The notes under the pieces are model-generated. The model saw nothing but the letters and a program-made list of their open reading frames with translations. It was not told the DNA's origin and did not search any database. From Clostridium sp. MB40-C1 (GTDB taxonomy: Bacteria > Bacillota > Clostridia > Clostridiales > Clostridiaceae), in contig NZ_CP133189.1 of the NCBI RefSeq assembly GCF_030913655.1, positions 1,178,001-1,242,000 of the forward strand: a DNA stretch of 64,000 nucleotides. Direction: 5' to 3'. Shown one piece after another: positions 8,970 through 18,091 of this stretch (position 1 is its first letter; every line of letters starts with the position of its first letter). A program made the translations under genes and the position numbers.

Positions 8970-9798
8970 TTTTGAATATTATAAGCCTGAAACTGTTGAA
9001 GAGGCTGTTCAACTATATGCTGAATTAAATAATAAAGGGAAAAAGCCTTTATATTATGGTGGTGGAACTGAGATTATAAGTATGGCAAGAGCTTATAATG
9101 TATACACTGAAGCCATAATTGACATAAAAGAAATTCCTGAATGTAATCTTCATGAGTTGAAAAATAACAAACTAATTATTGGTTCTGCTGTTACGCTTAC
9201 ACAAATCGCTGAAATGAATTTATTCCCGTTACTAGGATTAACAGTACAAAGAATTGCAGACCATACTATACAAGATAAAATTACACTTGGAGGCAATATA
9301 TCAGGAACAATTATATATCGGGAGGCTGTGCTACCTCTTTTAGTAGCTAATAGCAAAGTGCTTATAGCAAATTCAAGTGGACTAAAGCAAATTTTATTGA
9401 ATGATATATTTGATAAAAGAATAAAGCTCAGTGCTGGAGAGTTTATAGTAAATATAACAATAGATAGTCATTTTCTTTCACTACCATATTTACATGTAAA
9501 AAGAACTAAAAATGATAAAATAGATTATCCACTAATTACTATTGCGGCACTTAAAGATAATAATACAATAAATATAGCTTTTAGTGGAGTTTGTAGCTAT
9601 CCATTTAGATCTTTTTTAGTTGAAGATTATTTAAATGATGACAGCTTACCAAATAACATAAAAATTAACAATATAATAGATAATGTATCAGATTCAATAC
9701 TAAATGATTTATCTGGGTCTGATGAATTTAGAAAATTTATGTTGCAAAAAATGCTTACAGAAGTTCTAGAAAAATTGGGAGGGATGAGCAAGTGCTAA
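8956..9798 (+). CDS. xdhB: Xanthine dehydrogenase family protein, FAD-binding subunit
   Basis: A 280-residue subunit of the molybdenum hydroxylase. It opens MVPFDFEYYKPETVEEAVQL, followed by YYGGGTEIISMAR, the N-terminal FAD pyrophosphate loop of this family, and later IQDKITLGGNISGTI, the second FAD-binding motif. It takes electrons from the Fe-S subunit and passes them to the final acceptor. Overlaps the Mo subunit gene by 14 bp and the Fe-S subunit gene by 7 bp, so the three are translated as one operon. GGAGG lies just before the ATG. The C-terminal domain is a little short and diverged. Confidence 0.87.
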   Translation: MVPFDFEYYKPETVEEAVQLYAELNNKGKKPLYYGGGTEIISMARAYNVYTEAIIDIKEIPECNLHELKNNKLIIGSAVTLTQIAEMNLFPLLGLTVQRIADHTIQDKITLGGNISGTIIYREAVLPLLVANSKVLIANSSGLKQILLNDIFDKRIKLSAGEFIVNITIDSHFLSLPYLHVKRTKNDKIDYPLITIAALKDNNTINIAFSGVCSYPFRSFLVEDYLNDDSLPNNIKINNIIDNVSDSILNDLSGSDEFRKFMLQKMLTEVLEKLGGMSKC

Positions 9799-10253
9799 AG
9801 ATATCCGGTAAAACAATAATAACGCTAAATATTAATGGAGAGGATAAAGAAGTTGTTGTAAATCCCTCAGACGTTCTATTATATACTCTTCGCAATGAAT
9901 TAGGGCTTACAGGGGCTAAACCAGGATGTGAAAATGGAGATTGTGGTACGTGTACTGTTCTTATAGATGGATGGCCTATAAAATCTTGTTTAATGCTGAC
10001 AGTTGAGGCAATAGGCAAAAAAATACTTACTGTTGAAGGACTAGAAAATGCACCGATACAGAAGGCTTTTGTAGAAAATTGGGGATTCCAATGTGGATAT
10101 TGTACATCAGGATTTTTGATGGTTTGTCATGCCTTAGCTAATATACATCCCGATGCAAATGACCACGTAATAGAGCAGTGGTTGCAATCCAATGTTTGTA
10201 GATGTACCGGTTATGAAGAGATAAGAAATGCCATAAAGTCAATTATGAAGTAG
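9792..10253 (+). CDS. xdhC: Xanthine dehydrogenase family protein, [2Fe-2S] subunit
   Basis: A 153-residue two-cluster ferredoxin subunit. The plant-type cluster ligands are in CENGDCGTC and the later C of IKSC; the second, helical cluster domain has QCGYCTSG and NVCRCTGY. It relays electrons from the Mo centre to FAD. It starts at a GTG overlapping the FAD subunit gene, with GGGAGGGATGAG upstream. The gene order Mo-FAD-FeS equals that of E. coli xdhABC. No chaperone (XdhC/PucB-like) or molybdenum cofactor gene is adjacent. Confidence 0.9.
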   Translation: MLKISGKTIITLNINGEDKEVVVNPSDVLLYTLRNELGLTGAKPGCENGDCGTCTVLIDGWPIKSCLMLTVEAIGKKILTVEGLENAPIQKAFVENWGFQCGYCTSGFLMVCHALANIHPDANDHVIEQWLQSNVCRCTGYEEIRNAIKSIMK

Positions 10254-10304
10254 TTACTATCATAGTTAAGGCTTATTTTATACGTATAAAAACTTATTAA
10301 GATT

Positions 10305-11140
10305 TCATGGCATATCATTTATAATTTTATTTAGATTTTTTATTTCATTAAAGAATATGTTTTTATGGACTCCAATAATAGTATTAATATTGTTTAAATG
10401 AGAATTAGTAATGTTATTAGTAGATTCATAATTATTAGCATTAATATAATTAATTATTTTTATTTGTTCAAATATAATAGTTATACTATAAACCATACTC
10501 TCTAGTTTATCTTTTACAAGAGAAAATTTTGGGTCAAATTTAAATTCTTCATTACATATTTTCAATTTATTTTTCATATCATATATATTCAATTCAATTT
10601 TGTCTAATTCATTTTTGTTCTCAGAGAAATTCTTGTTATTAGCTATATTTAACAAAGTTTTTTGTGTATTTTTTGCTTTTTCTTTAAGTAATTGTGTTAC
10701 ATCTGGATTAAATATATAGTTGTTTACAATTGTTGTGATAGCTATGCCTATAAATGTATCAATAAGTCTATGAAGACTATATTGAAAAGCTGATGTTTCT
10801 TTTGCACTGACTATGATGGAAACAAATACAAGGCATGCAATAGATGTACTGCTATCCCATTTAAGATAGTTACAAACATAAATAATTAATATAACTCCTA
10901 TAGCAACGAGTAGTATATTAGGTAATTGAATATTTACAAGTACAATACCAATAATAGCACCAATGGTACTGCCGATTATCCTATTTATCCCAAATTTAAT
11001 CGTTTCTCCAAAAAAGTTGATATCGGCATAACAGCAGGTAGTAAAACAAAAAAAGGAAACTTCAGTTTTAATAAGTTTGATACTATTAGACATAAAGAAG
11101 CTGCAAATCCTACTCTTAGTGCTTTTATTTTTAAATCCAT
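10305..11140 (-). pseudogene. FUSC/aromatic acid exporter-like protein, frameshifted at a T6 run
   Basis: The intact start appears to be ATG at 11140 (GGTGAG eight bases before), giving MDLKIKALRVGFAASLC and so on up to PAVMPISTF. The frame then runs into a stop, while the rest of the protein (FGETIKFGINRIIGS onward, residues to the C-terminus) continues in another frame. The break lies at a run of six T on the minus strand (11010-11015); seven T would restore one ~278-residue protein. The rest has several membrane segments and a C-terminal helical cytoplasmic domain, as in the paralogue at 45416-46372. Decay, slippage-based switching or a sequencing error are all possible. Confidence 0.75.
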
Positions 11141-11295
11141 TATCTCACCTTCTTAAAGATGTGTAACTGCCTTGGAGTTTCTTTTCTCATAAAACTCTCC
11201 TAATACTTGATATCTAATATGTAATTGCCAAGGATTAATATATAATAGTTCTTTGTAATATAGATAAAAATTATTCATTTTTTAGCTTATAGAAA

Positions 11296-11661
11296 ATGAT
11301 ACTAGTTTTTATATTTGGTTATCTACATATTGACAATCTCAATTATTTGCATGCAAATTATTTTAAAAAATGGTATGTAATCACATTTGGGATAGGTCTA
11401 GTTTTTGACACTACTGGTACATTAACTATGGAAAGAATTACAGAATTAGGTGGTATAGAAAAATCTGCTACTGAGCTTGCTATACATGGAATAACAGGAG
11501 CATTAGCTATAATCTTGATGTTATTTCATGCACTATGGGCAACATGGGTATTATATAAAAATGATGAAAGGAAGAAAGCTACATTCCACAAATTTAGTAT
11601 AACAGTATGGTTTATTTGGTTAATTCCTTATCTTGTTGGAATGGTTATAGGAATGTCTTAA
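11296..11661 (+). CDS. HsmA family membrane protein
   Basis: 121 residues with three or four membrane segments and the motif KKWYVITFGIGLVFDTTGTLTM, characteristic of the small HsmA-type family, followed by HGITGALAIILMLFHALWATWVLYK. Function in the membrane is unknown for most members. The first 25 residues do not look like the family's usual N-terminus and there is no good ribosome binding site before the ATG at 11296, so the start may be damaged or misplaced. It stands alone between convergent minus-strand genes. Confidence 0.6.
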   Translation: MILVFIFGYLHIDNLNYLHANYFKKWYVITFGIGLVFDTTGTLTMERITELGGIEKSATELAIHGITGALAIILMLFHALWATWVLYKNDERKKATFHKFSITVWFIWLIPYLVGMVIGMS

Positions 11662-11760
11662 TTTGTATAAAAAATCTTAAATGGAATAACAGGAAACTTA
11701 AAGGATATATTGATTTATTGATTAAATTTCTAGTAAAGGGAATAGGAATAAATAAAAATA

Positions 11761-11801
11761 GAAGTACAAAAACCCGTCTATTCTATGAGTTTTTATACTT
11801 C
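11761..11801 (-). terminator. Terminator of the VanY/two-component operon
   Basis: On the minus strand, just after the response regulator stop, GAAGTATAAAAACTC (11801-11787) pairs with GGGTTTTTGTACTTC (11775-11761), followed by TATTTTTATTTA. It closes the six-gene operon. Confidence 0.75.
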
Positions 11802-11805
11802 CATT

Positions 11806-12459
11806 TTAGACTTCAAGCCTGTAACCAACTTTAAAAACTGTCTTTATGTCATCTTTTAGGTTAAGCTTATCTCTAAGTCTTTGAACGTGAATATCTACAG
11901 TTCTAGTTTCTCCTGCATAGTCAAAACCCCAAACTTTATTAAGGATTTGATCTCTAGAAAGAGCAATATTTTTATTTTGCAAAAATAGTATTAAAAGATC
12001 AAATTCTTTATAGGTTAATTCAACTAGCTCTCCATCTAGTGTTACTACTCGTTGATCAGCAAATACTTCTATATTTTTAAACTTAAAGGTTTGTGGTGAT
12101 GTATCATATCTTCTTAGGACAGCTTCTATTCTGGCTATAAGTTCTATTATTTCAAAAGGTTTTACTATATAATCATCAGCACCTAGACGTAATCCCGTAA
12201 CCCTATCTAGTACGGATTCTTTAGCAGTAACAAATATGGTTGGTATGTTTTTATTTTTAATTTGTGATATTAAAGTAAAGCCATCAATTTTTGGAAGCAT
12301 TACATCAAGGAGAATAAGGTCAGGATTTTTTTCTTCTATAATATTTTTAGCAAGGGAACCATCATTAGCGTTAAATACTTTATATCCTACCATCTCAAGA
12401 TTTATAGATATTAAATCACATATTGCTTTATCATCTTCTACTACTAGAATTTTTTTCAT
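11806..12459 (-). CDS. Response regulator, OmpR/PhoB family
   Basis: 217 residues. Receiver domain with the acidic pair ED at residues 8-10, phospho-accepting Asp52 in LLDVMLPKIDGF, Thr in FVTAKES and Lys in IVKPF; then a C-terminal winged helix (ELTYKEFDLLILFLQNKN, TRTVDIHVQRLRDKL). It is the last gene of the operon, three bases after the lipoprotein gene, with AGGAGAA before its start. Expected to be phosphorylated by the kinase at 13145-14587 and to bind DNA, probably at its own operon promoter upstream of 17614. Confidence 0.93.
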   Translation of the reverse strand: MKKILVVEDDKAICDLISINLEMVGYKVFNANDGSLAKNIIEEKNPDLILLDVMLPKIDGFTLISQIKNKNIPTIFVTAKESVLDRVTGLRLGADDYIVKPFEIIELIARIEAVLRRYDTSPQTFKFKNIEVFADQRVVTLDGELVELTYKEFDLLILFLQNKNIALSRDQILNKVWGFDYAGETRTVDIHVQRLRDKLNLKDDIKTVFKVGYRLEV

Positions 12460-12461
12460 AA

Positions 12462-13148
12462 TTACTTTTCTCCTATTTGAATTTGTTGTGATCCATTAGT
12501 TGCTTTTTCAGAGTTAATAGCTTGATTATTAAGGCTGAAAAAGTTAACAATTAATTTATTGGAAAGGTCAATAGTTACAATGTATTCTTTTGTTTGATTT
12601 TTCTTATTGCATAATATAACATTCATATAATTATCAGAATAATAACTTGATGTTGGAACAATTGTATAGTTATTAACATCAAGTTGTAATTGCTTAAGCA
12701 AAGGTTTCAGTAAATTTGTAATTTCTAAAATTGATAGTCTAGATGCTGGATTGTTGTTTAAGTTTGATTTAGTATTCAATTGGAGTTGCATAATGTTTCC
12801 AGTGGATGAATCTAAAACACAGCTATAAAATATTTTACCATAATCTTCATACCATGTTATATGCCATTGTAAAGAGTCAATACTGTAATCCTTAAAGAGC
12901 TTTATATTTTCTGTGAAATTTGTTCGATCTATTTTAATATTCAAACCTTTATCGAATATATCTAGTACTTTTTTTATAGCATTTTCTCTTGTAAGCACAT
13001 TTGTTGCCTTAGTATTTAAATTTTTATCACCAAGTACAGTTTTTTCAGAATATAGCTTGTCTTCATAGTGATCAAAGGGTTTAGTACAGCCAGTTAAGAG
13101 AATAGCCATAAATAATAATGGTACAAGAATTTTAAATGACTTTTTCAT
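12462..13148 (-). CDS. Lipoprotein encoded between kinase and regulator
   Basis: 228 residues starting with a lipoprotein signal peptide (KILVPLLFMAILLTGC; the lipid-modified Cys is residue 21). The mature part has a YEDYGKIFYSCVLDSSTGNIMQLQL segment resembling the strand-turn of PepSY/YcdB-type domains. I recognise no enzyme motif. Its start overlaps the kinase stop by 4 bp and the regulator starts three bases after it, so kinase, lipoprotein and regulator are co-translated. That position suggests a sensory or inhibitory partner of the kinase on the outer face of the membrane; this is inference. Confidence 0.75.
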   Translation of the reverse strand: MKKSFKILVPLLFMAILLTGCTKPFDHYEDKLYSEKTVLGDKNLNTKATNVLTRENAIKKVLDIFDKGLNIKIDRTNFTENIKLFKDYSIDSLQWHITWYEDYGKIFYSCVLDSSTGNIMQLQLNTKSNLNNNPASRLSILEITNLLKPLLKQLQLDVNNYTIVPTSSYYSDNYMNVILCNKKNQTKEYIVTIDLSNKLIVNFFSLNNQAINSEKATNGSQQIQIGEK

Positions 13149-14587
13149 GATACAATACTCTCCTTAAAAAAATTAATAAATACCTCTGTACCTTTCTCAG
13201 GTTCACTATCAATATGTAGCTTTAAGTTATGCATTGTGCATATTTTTTCGCATATAGCTAGTCCTAAACCCATTCCGCTTTTAGCTCTATCCCTAGCTTT
13301 ATCTACCATATAAAAAGGCTCTCTAATTTTATTTAAGTCTTCTTTAGGAATACCAACACCATAATCTTTAAAGGATAATTGATAAGTGGATGAATTTTCT
13401 AGGAATACACCTTTGATTTCAATAACTCCATTGTTATTAGAAGCTTTTATAGCATTCTCTAGTATATTTATAAAAAGAACTATAATAAGCTGCTTATCAC
13501 CAGTTATTTTAATATCATTTATATCAAATTTAACCTTTAAATTTTTATCTCCTATTTTGTAGCTTAGACTGGTATAAGAATTTATAATACAATCCTTTAA
13601 AGAGAAGTTTTCAACACTTAAGTTCTCTTGATTAATTAGTATAAGCTTTAATAGAGTAGTACTGAGTTTTTCTAGTCTTTTAGATTCGGAGTTAATATAA
13701 TTTACTGCTGTGAATCTAATATTGTCATTTATATTACCCTTTATCAGTAAGTCTGAATATCCAATTATAGAAGTAAGGGGAGTTTTAAGTTCATGAGTTA
13801 AGCTATCAATAAACCTTTGTTTGGCATTATTCAAATCTTTAAGTTCTTCTATTTTATCTTCTGTAGCTTGAGCCATTATATTAAAATTTTTAGCTAAAAC
13901 ACTTACCTCATCATTTTTATTTTTAGTTACTACTCTTTTTGAATAGTTTCCATAAGCTATCTCTTTAGAGGCTTCACTAAGTTTGACTATAGGAGTAGTA
14001 GCGTTTTTTACAATTAAATACATTCCAAATGCAAGCAAAATAAATATAACACCATCAAGCATAAAGAATAGATTGTAATTTTGTGATCTTTCCTGATAAA
14101 TAGAATCAATATTTTTGGTTAGCACAAGTTTAATTGTATTATTTTCCAAAATAAATTTAGAACTAATAAATAAATAGTAGTTTTTATTTGTTTTTTTTAT
14201 AATAAAAAAGCGTTCATTTAATTTTGCATTATTTATTTCATCTCTAGTTAGTGGTACAGTTTGATTTAATCTAGAAAAAAGCAAGTTGTTGTGAGCGTCA
14301 TATAGTTCTAAACCATCTTGGGCTACAGAATCGTTACTTATGTATCCTGTTATAACTAGAGTGAGCCAATCCTTAAGTTGTCCTTGTGAAGTAGGGAGCT
14401 TATTATATGTGGAATCTGTATTAAGATAAATAGTACCCTCTATTACTTTATGTTCATCAATGGCAGCCTTTATAGTTCTATTAAGACTTCTTTCATGAAT
14501 ATTTTCTATGATAAATATTCCGGCACCATTAAATATTATTAAAAACAATGTCATTGAATAGATAAATATTTTCTTCCAAAACTTCAT
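13145..14587 (-). CDS. Sensor histidine kinase with HAMP domain
   Basis: 480 residues. Membrane segment at residues 8-28, an extracellular sensor domain to about residue 175, a second membrane segment (FFMLDGVIFILLAFGMYLIV), HAMP (TTPIVKLSEASKEIAYGNYSK region), HisKA with His in SLTHELKTPLTSIIGYSDLL, and an ATPase domain with N-box NILENAIKAS, G1 DYGVGIP and G2 GMGLGLAICEKI. It autophosphorylates in response to an envelope signal and passes the phosphate to the regulator two genes on. AAAGGTG precedes the ATG. Co-occurrence with a VanY-type gene suggests it senses cell-wall state. Confidence 0.92.
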   Translation of the reverse strand: MKFWKKIFIYSMTLFLIIFNGAGIFIIENIHERSLNRTIKAAIDEHKVIEGTIYLNTDSTYNKLPTSQGQLKDWLTLVITGYISNDSVAQDGLELYDAHNNLLFSRLNQTVPLTRDEINNAKLNERFFIIKKTNKNYYLFISSKFILENNTIKLVLTKNIDSIYQERSQNYNLFFMLDGVIFILLAFGMYLIVKNATTPIVKLSEASKEIAYGNYSKRVVTKNKNDEVSVLAKNFNIMAQATEDKIEELKDLNNAKQRFIDSLTHELKTPLTSIIGYSDLLIKGNINDNIRFTAVNYINSESKRLEKLSTTLLKLILINQENLSVENFSLKDCIINSYTSLSYKIGDKNLKVKFDINDIKITGDKQLIIVLFINILENAIKASNNNGVIEIKGVFLENSSTYQLSFKDYGVGIPKEDLNKIREPFYMVDKARDRAKSGMGLGLAICEKICTMHNLKLHIDSEPEKGTEVFINFFKESIVS

Positions 14588-14627
14588 TTTTTCACCTTTA
14601 TCCTAATTATTTTATAGTTTATTTATA

Positions 14628-15689
14628 CTACTGATTTAATGAAGTTACAATAAGTTTTTCATTATAAGATGAAAGTATTCTGCTATCATTCATAGCTATA
14701 AAATTACCTTTGAAAGTTACTTTAGTTTTATCTTGAATATTTTCGGCAGAACCTTTAAGGTTATCAATCACATATACTTTACCAGAATTCAATATATGTA
14801 AATTATCTTCTGAAATAGGTTTTTCAAGGGGTAAACTATCCCAAGTATTTTTCTCAGAAGTTTCATCTAGAGCTTTTTTGAAGATTTTTGTAATCATATT
14901 ATTTTGAAATTCTCCAATAAATGCAGTATCATTTTTGTCAACATAAAGAAGCTTGAGATTTTTATAACTAGGAATTTTTATTTCTTTATTTTTAGATTTA
15001 TCTGTTATATATAGCTTGTCATTAGCAAGATTTTCATATATTAGCTCATCCTTTTGTTTTAAAACAAAAAATTTTCCTACTTTAGTTGTATTAATGTTAA
15101 GTTTGTTCATGCCGGTAGATATATCAAGTCTTTCAAGGTAATGTGTGCCTTTAGATATTGATGTTTTAAGATACATAATAGTATTCATCGGATTTAGTTC
15201 AATCCCATCTACAATTGAATTGGATGATGGTAATTTGTAAATTTCACTTTTGTTGTTATAGTTTAAAGCTTCTTGTTTAATGTTATTTTTAGGATTGTAT
15301 GTATATATTTTTATACCTTTTTTATTATTTTTAATTGTTTTTTCGGAGATAATCAGTTTATCTTCAGTATTATGCCACTTGAAATAATAACTTTTTAGAT
15401 TTTTGTCTAAATTCAATGAGTTTTTTTTCCCATTAACTAAACTAACTATATTTAATTTTTCTTGTGAGTAATATGAGCAATATTTCCCACTAGGTGACAA
15501 ATTAATATTTTCAGCATCAGGTTCAAGTTTAACTTCTAAGTTAGCGGATACAGCAGATTCTAAGTTTACTTCTTTAAAGTTGATTTGTGTATTGTTTGTA
15601 AAATAGAAGTTATTCAGATAGTATAATATGATAGTTTGTACTAAAAATGATAATACTGCACCAAAAAATAATATACTAAATTTTTTCAT
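14628..15689 (-). CDS. Membrane-anchored protein, beta-propeller-like, function unknown
   Basis: 353 residues: an N-terminal membrane segment (FSILFFGAVLSFLVQTIILYYL) and then a long hydrophilic part made of short beta-like repeats, for example NLSPSGKYCSYYSQEKLNIVS, YFKWHNTEDKLIISE and later blades. This looks like a TolB- or WD-like propeller, but no signature is strong. AAGGAGG precedes the ATG. It lies 40 bp before the kinase gene and 11 bp after the phosphodiester glycosidase gene in the same operon, so it probably faces the outside and works with the wall enzymes or the sensor. Confidence 0.6.
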   Translation of the reverse strand: MKKFSILFFGAVLSFLVQTIILYYLNNFYFTNNTQINFKEVNLESAVSANLEVKLEPDAENINLSPSGKYCSYYSQEKLNIVSLVNGKKNSLNLDKNLKSYYFKWHNTEDKLIISEKTIKNNKKGIKIYTYNPKNNIKQEALNYNNKSEIYKLPSSNSIVDGIELNPMNTIMYLKTSISKGTHYLERLDISTGMNKLNINTTKVGKFFVLKQKDELIYENLANDKLYITDKSKNKEIKIPSYKNLKLLYVDKNDTAFIGEFQNNMITKIFKKALDETSEKNTWDSLPLEKPISEDNLHILNSGKVYVIDNLKGSAENIQDKTKVTFKGNFIAMNDSRILSSYNEKLIVTSLNQ

Positions 15690-15700
15690 AAGTTTCCTCC

Positions 15701-16726
15701 TTAAGGCTCAACATACACTATGTTAGGTATAGCTCTTTCTCCAGTAACACTAGAAGGATTGTTTATTATTTCATTGTTATAATACATAGCTGTAGAGCCA
15801 CCTCCATCAAGACACATTGCATTTACAGCATCAAGCTTAAGCATAATATTTTGTACATCCCTTAATGAAGCACCTAGTTTTAGACCTTGTCTTCCATCAA
15901 TTGTAAGTAGTATTATACTTCCATCCTTTCTTTGACCTATGGCTGTTCTAGGATTCATACCACCTAGAGAGTTTTTTGAAATAAAAGGATTACCATTAAC
16001 AATAAGAGTTGGTGAAAAGGATATAGCCTCCTGTATATTTTTATTTATAAGATCCTTTGTTGTAGCTGGACCAACGTACATATGACCGTTTGCGTCTATG
16101 GCAAAAACACAGTCTTCTTTAATAGTATAGTTCTTTTTTTCTTTTGGATATATTACATTACCCCTAGAAATCATAATGCCACTAGGTATTCCACCTGTAC
16201 CGCCTGTTTTGCCATTAGGAGATACATCTAAAAACCCACCTCCGTTTATTGCCACAAGAGCATTATAATGTTTAGCCATTTCCGATACAGTTTCACCAGC
16301 ATGTCCAAGTTTTGAAGAATATCCAACTTTAATCTTTAAAGGATCCTTTATTATTAAGGCAATGCCATCAAACTTATTTGTACTTATATCTAATCTTTTT
16401 ATAGGAGTATTAGTATTTTTTAAATCAATTTTGTCATACTTTGAAATATCATGGTCTAGTTGAGGTGAATTTAATTCATCATTATTTTCTTGGAGTATTT
16501 TTTTTATATCATCATCATTAAAAAATGTCTTTGCAATATATAAGTGGTTTCCTGTAGACATAGATAACCCTACTATTGTATTTCTTACTTTTTTAAAGGG
16601 ACCGTAAAAAGCATAAAAAGGGAATACAATAGCAGTAAATATAAACTCTAATATTAAGAATAAAGCAAGCTTTTTGCATAAGCTTGCTTCATTCTTTTTG
16701 CTATTTTTCATTAGTTTAGTTCTCAT
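15701..16726 (-). CDS. Phosphodiester glycosidase family protein (NAGPA domain)
   Basis: 341 residues: an N-terminal membrane anchor (LALFLILEFIFTAIVFPFYAFYG) and an extracellular domain of the NAGPA/DUF2233 family, with VAINGGGFLDVSP, TAIGQRKDGSIILLTIDGRQ and LDGGGSTAMYYNN near the C-terminus. Family members cleave phosphodiester-linked sugars; in bacteria the target is thought to be exopolysaccharide or wall-linked sugars. The ATG at 16726 is chosen because GGGAGGGG lies 8 bases before it; the ATG at 16744 would contain that site. Second gene of the envelope operon. Confidence 0.85.
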   Translation of the reverse strand: MRTKLMKNSKKNEASLCKKLALFLILEFIFTAIVFPFYAFYGPFKKVRNTIVGLSMSTGNHLYIAKTFFNDDDIKKILQENNDELNSPQLDHDISKYDKIDLKNTNTPIKRLDISTNKFDGIALIIKDPLKIKVGYSSKLGHAGETVSEMAKHYNALVAINGGGFLDVSPNGKTGGTGGIPSGIMISRGNVIYPKEKKNYTIKEDCVFAIDANGHMYVGPATTKDLINKNIQEAISFSPTLIVNGNPFISKNSLGGMNPRTAIGQRKDGSIILLTIDGRQGLKLGASLRDVQNIMLKLDAVNAMCLDGGGSTAMYYNNEIINNPSSVTGERAIPNIVYVEP

Positions 16727-16828
16727 TTTATAATCCCCTCCCATTAATAAAACAATACTAACCTTTGGAGATATCCAAGTTATGTATTACTTGTTTCAAA
16801 GTTGTAAAATCATCATAACAAATATGTT

Positions 16829-17614
16829 TTATTTCACTTTATTTAGATATTCTTCTAATGTAATATGTCTTTGTGATATTTCCGTAGCTTCTGAAATTCC
16901 TACATATCTTATATGCCAAGGTTCATAATTGTAGCCAGTGATATTTTCCTTACCTTTTGGATACCTAAGGATAAAACCGTATTTATAGCAATTACTTTCG
17001 AGCCAATTATAAGCTTCAGTTTTTTCAAACCCTTCATCTAAAAATCTATATTCATCTGATAGTATATCTATCGCTAGCCCTGTCCTATGTTCACTTGCAT
17101 TAGGCTGAGCAACATATTTATCTGCTTCTTCTTTGCTTGAAGAAAGTACCCTTTTATCGTAATTTCTTTTCTGATAAGAATAATCTCTATAGCCAGATAC
17201 ACCAAGAAGAGTTATACCATTTTCTTTTGCAGCATTAAATAAATTTTCCAATGCATCAGCTGCAGTAGTATGCATTTTTTTTACCCTTGAATTAGCATAA
17301 GAAATAAATTTTATATTTGGTATTCTTAATGATTGAGGGGTATAGCTATTTTTTAATCTATGGCTTCGATTTACTAAGAGAGTACCTAATGTTGAGAGAG
17401 TTTTAGAAGAATTAACTTCTGAAGAATCTTCAGAAGTATTATAAGTATTCTCTTCAGTAGTTAACTGTGGACATTCTTTGGAATCCTTTATGTTTGATTC
17501 ATTAGTTTGTGTAGCATTTAGTTTAATGTTATGAGCAGCCGTAAATTCTCTACTACAACTTATTGTAGAAACTAAGGCTACGCTTATTAACAAAATACTT
17601 AATGTTTTTCTCAT
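16829..17614 (-). CDS. VanY-type D-alanyl-D-alanine carboxypeptidase, lipoprotein
   Basis: 261 residues. A signal peptide ends in a lipobox (LVSTISC), followed by a low-complexity linker rich in Ser, Thr, Asn and Glu to about residue 90 and then an M15B peptidase domain: SGYRDYSYQK, SEHRTGLAIDIL (zinc ligands H and D) and EPWHIRYVG (catalytic E and zinc H). It removes the terminal D-Ala of wall peptides outside the membrane. ATG 17614 is eight bases after AAAGGAG; the GTG at 17623 overlaps that site and is rejected. First gene of the six-gene operon; no vanH/A/X-type ligase genes accompany it. Confidence 0.9.
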   Translation of the reverse strand: MRKTLSILLISVALVSTISCSREFTAAHNIKLNATQTNESNIKDSKECPQLTTEENTYNTSEDSSEVNSSKTLSTLGTLLVNRSHRLKNSYTPQSLRIPNIKFISYANSRVKKMHTTAADALENLFNAAKENGITLLGVSGYRDYSYQKRNYDKRVLSSSKEEADKYVAQPNASEHRTGLAIDILSDEYRFLDEGFEKTEAYNWLESNCYKYGFILRYPKGKENITGYNYEPWHIRYVGISEATEISQRHITLEEYLNKVK

Positions 17615-17798
17615 GTTGTTCACTCCTTTTTCTACACATAAGTGTAAAGGAGGAGTGTCTCATAGTTCCCTATTAGTTGTTACAAAGTTGTAAAGTATTA
17701 GTAAACTTAATTTTAAATTGTAGAAAATTAATAACTATACGGTGGAGTTATTAAAAATAATAAATTAGAAAAAATAGAAGAATATTAGTTGGATATAA

Positions 17799-17984
17799 AT
17801 GTTTTTATTTTATTTACAGTTTCAGTTAACGGACAATATTAAGGTAAAAGTAGAGGAAGTAAATAAAAAAAGCCAAAGTTCATTAGTTTCAAGTCAAGAA
17901 CAAGCGGCTGCTTCGGAGAAAATTACAGCAAGTATAGAGGAAATAACATCTATGTCTGAGGAATTCTATAATTTTAATCCATAA
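17799..17984 (+). pseudogene. Chemoreceptor (MCP) C-terminal fragment
   Basis: An isolated 61-codon frame whose middle reads SSQEQAAASEKITASIEEITSMSEE, typical of the signalling-domain tail of methyl-accepting chemotaxis proteins. The rest of the receptor is missing on both sides and there is no ribosome binding site. It is most likely the relic of a deleted receptor gene between the vanY promoter region and amj. Confidence 0.6.
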
Positions 17985-18091
17985 AATTTTTGAATAGTGT
18001 AGGAAATATGATACAATTAGTTATAATGAAATTGCAAAATATTGTCATGTGATTTTCATACAGAGCAAATAAATATAGTGGGGTAAAGTAA

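Noticed and set aside
10926-11156. Plus-strand 76-codon frame
   Set aside because: It lies opposite the frameshift of the FUSC-like gene and has no recognisable content.
17799-17984. Possible small functional signalling protein
   Set aside because: Only a fragment of the receptor tail without start or ribosome site; more likely a relic.
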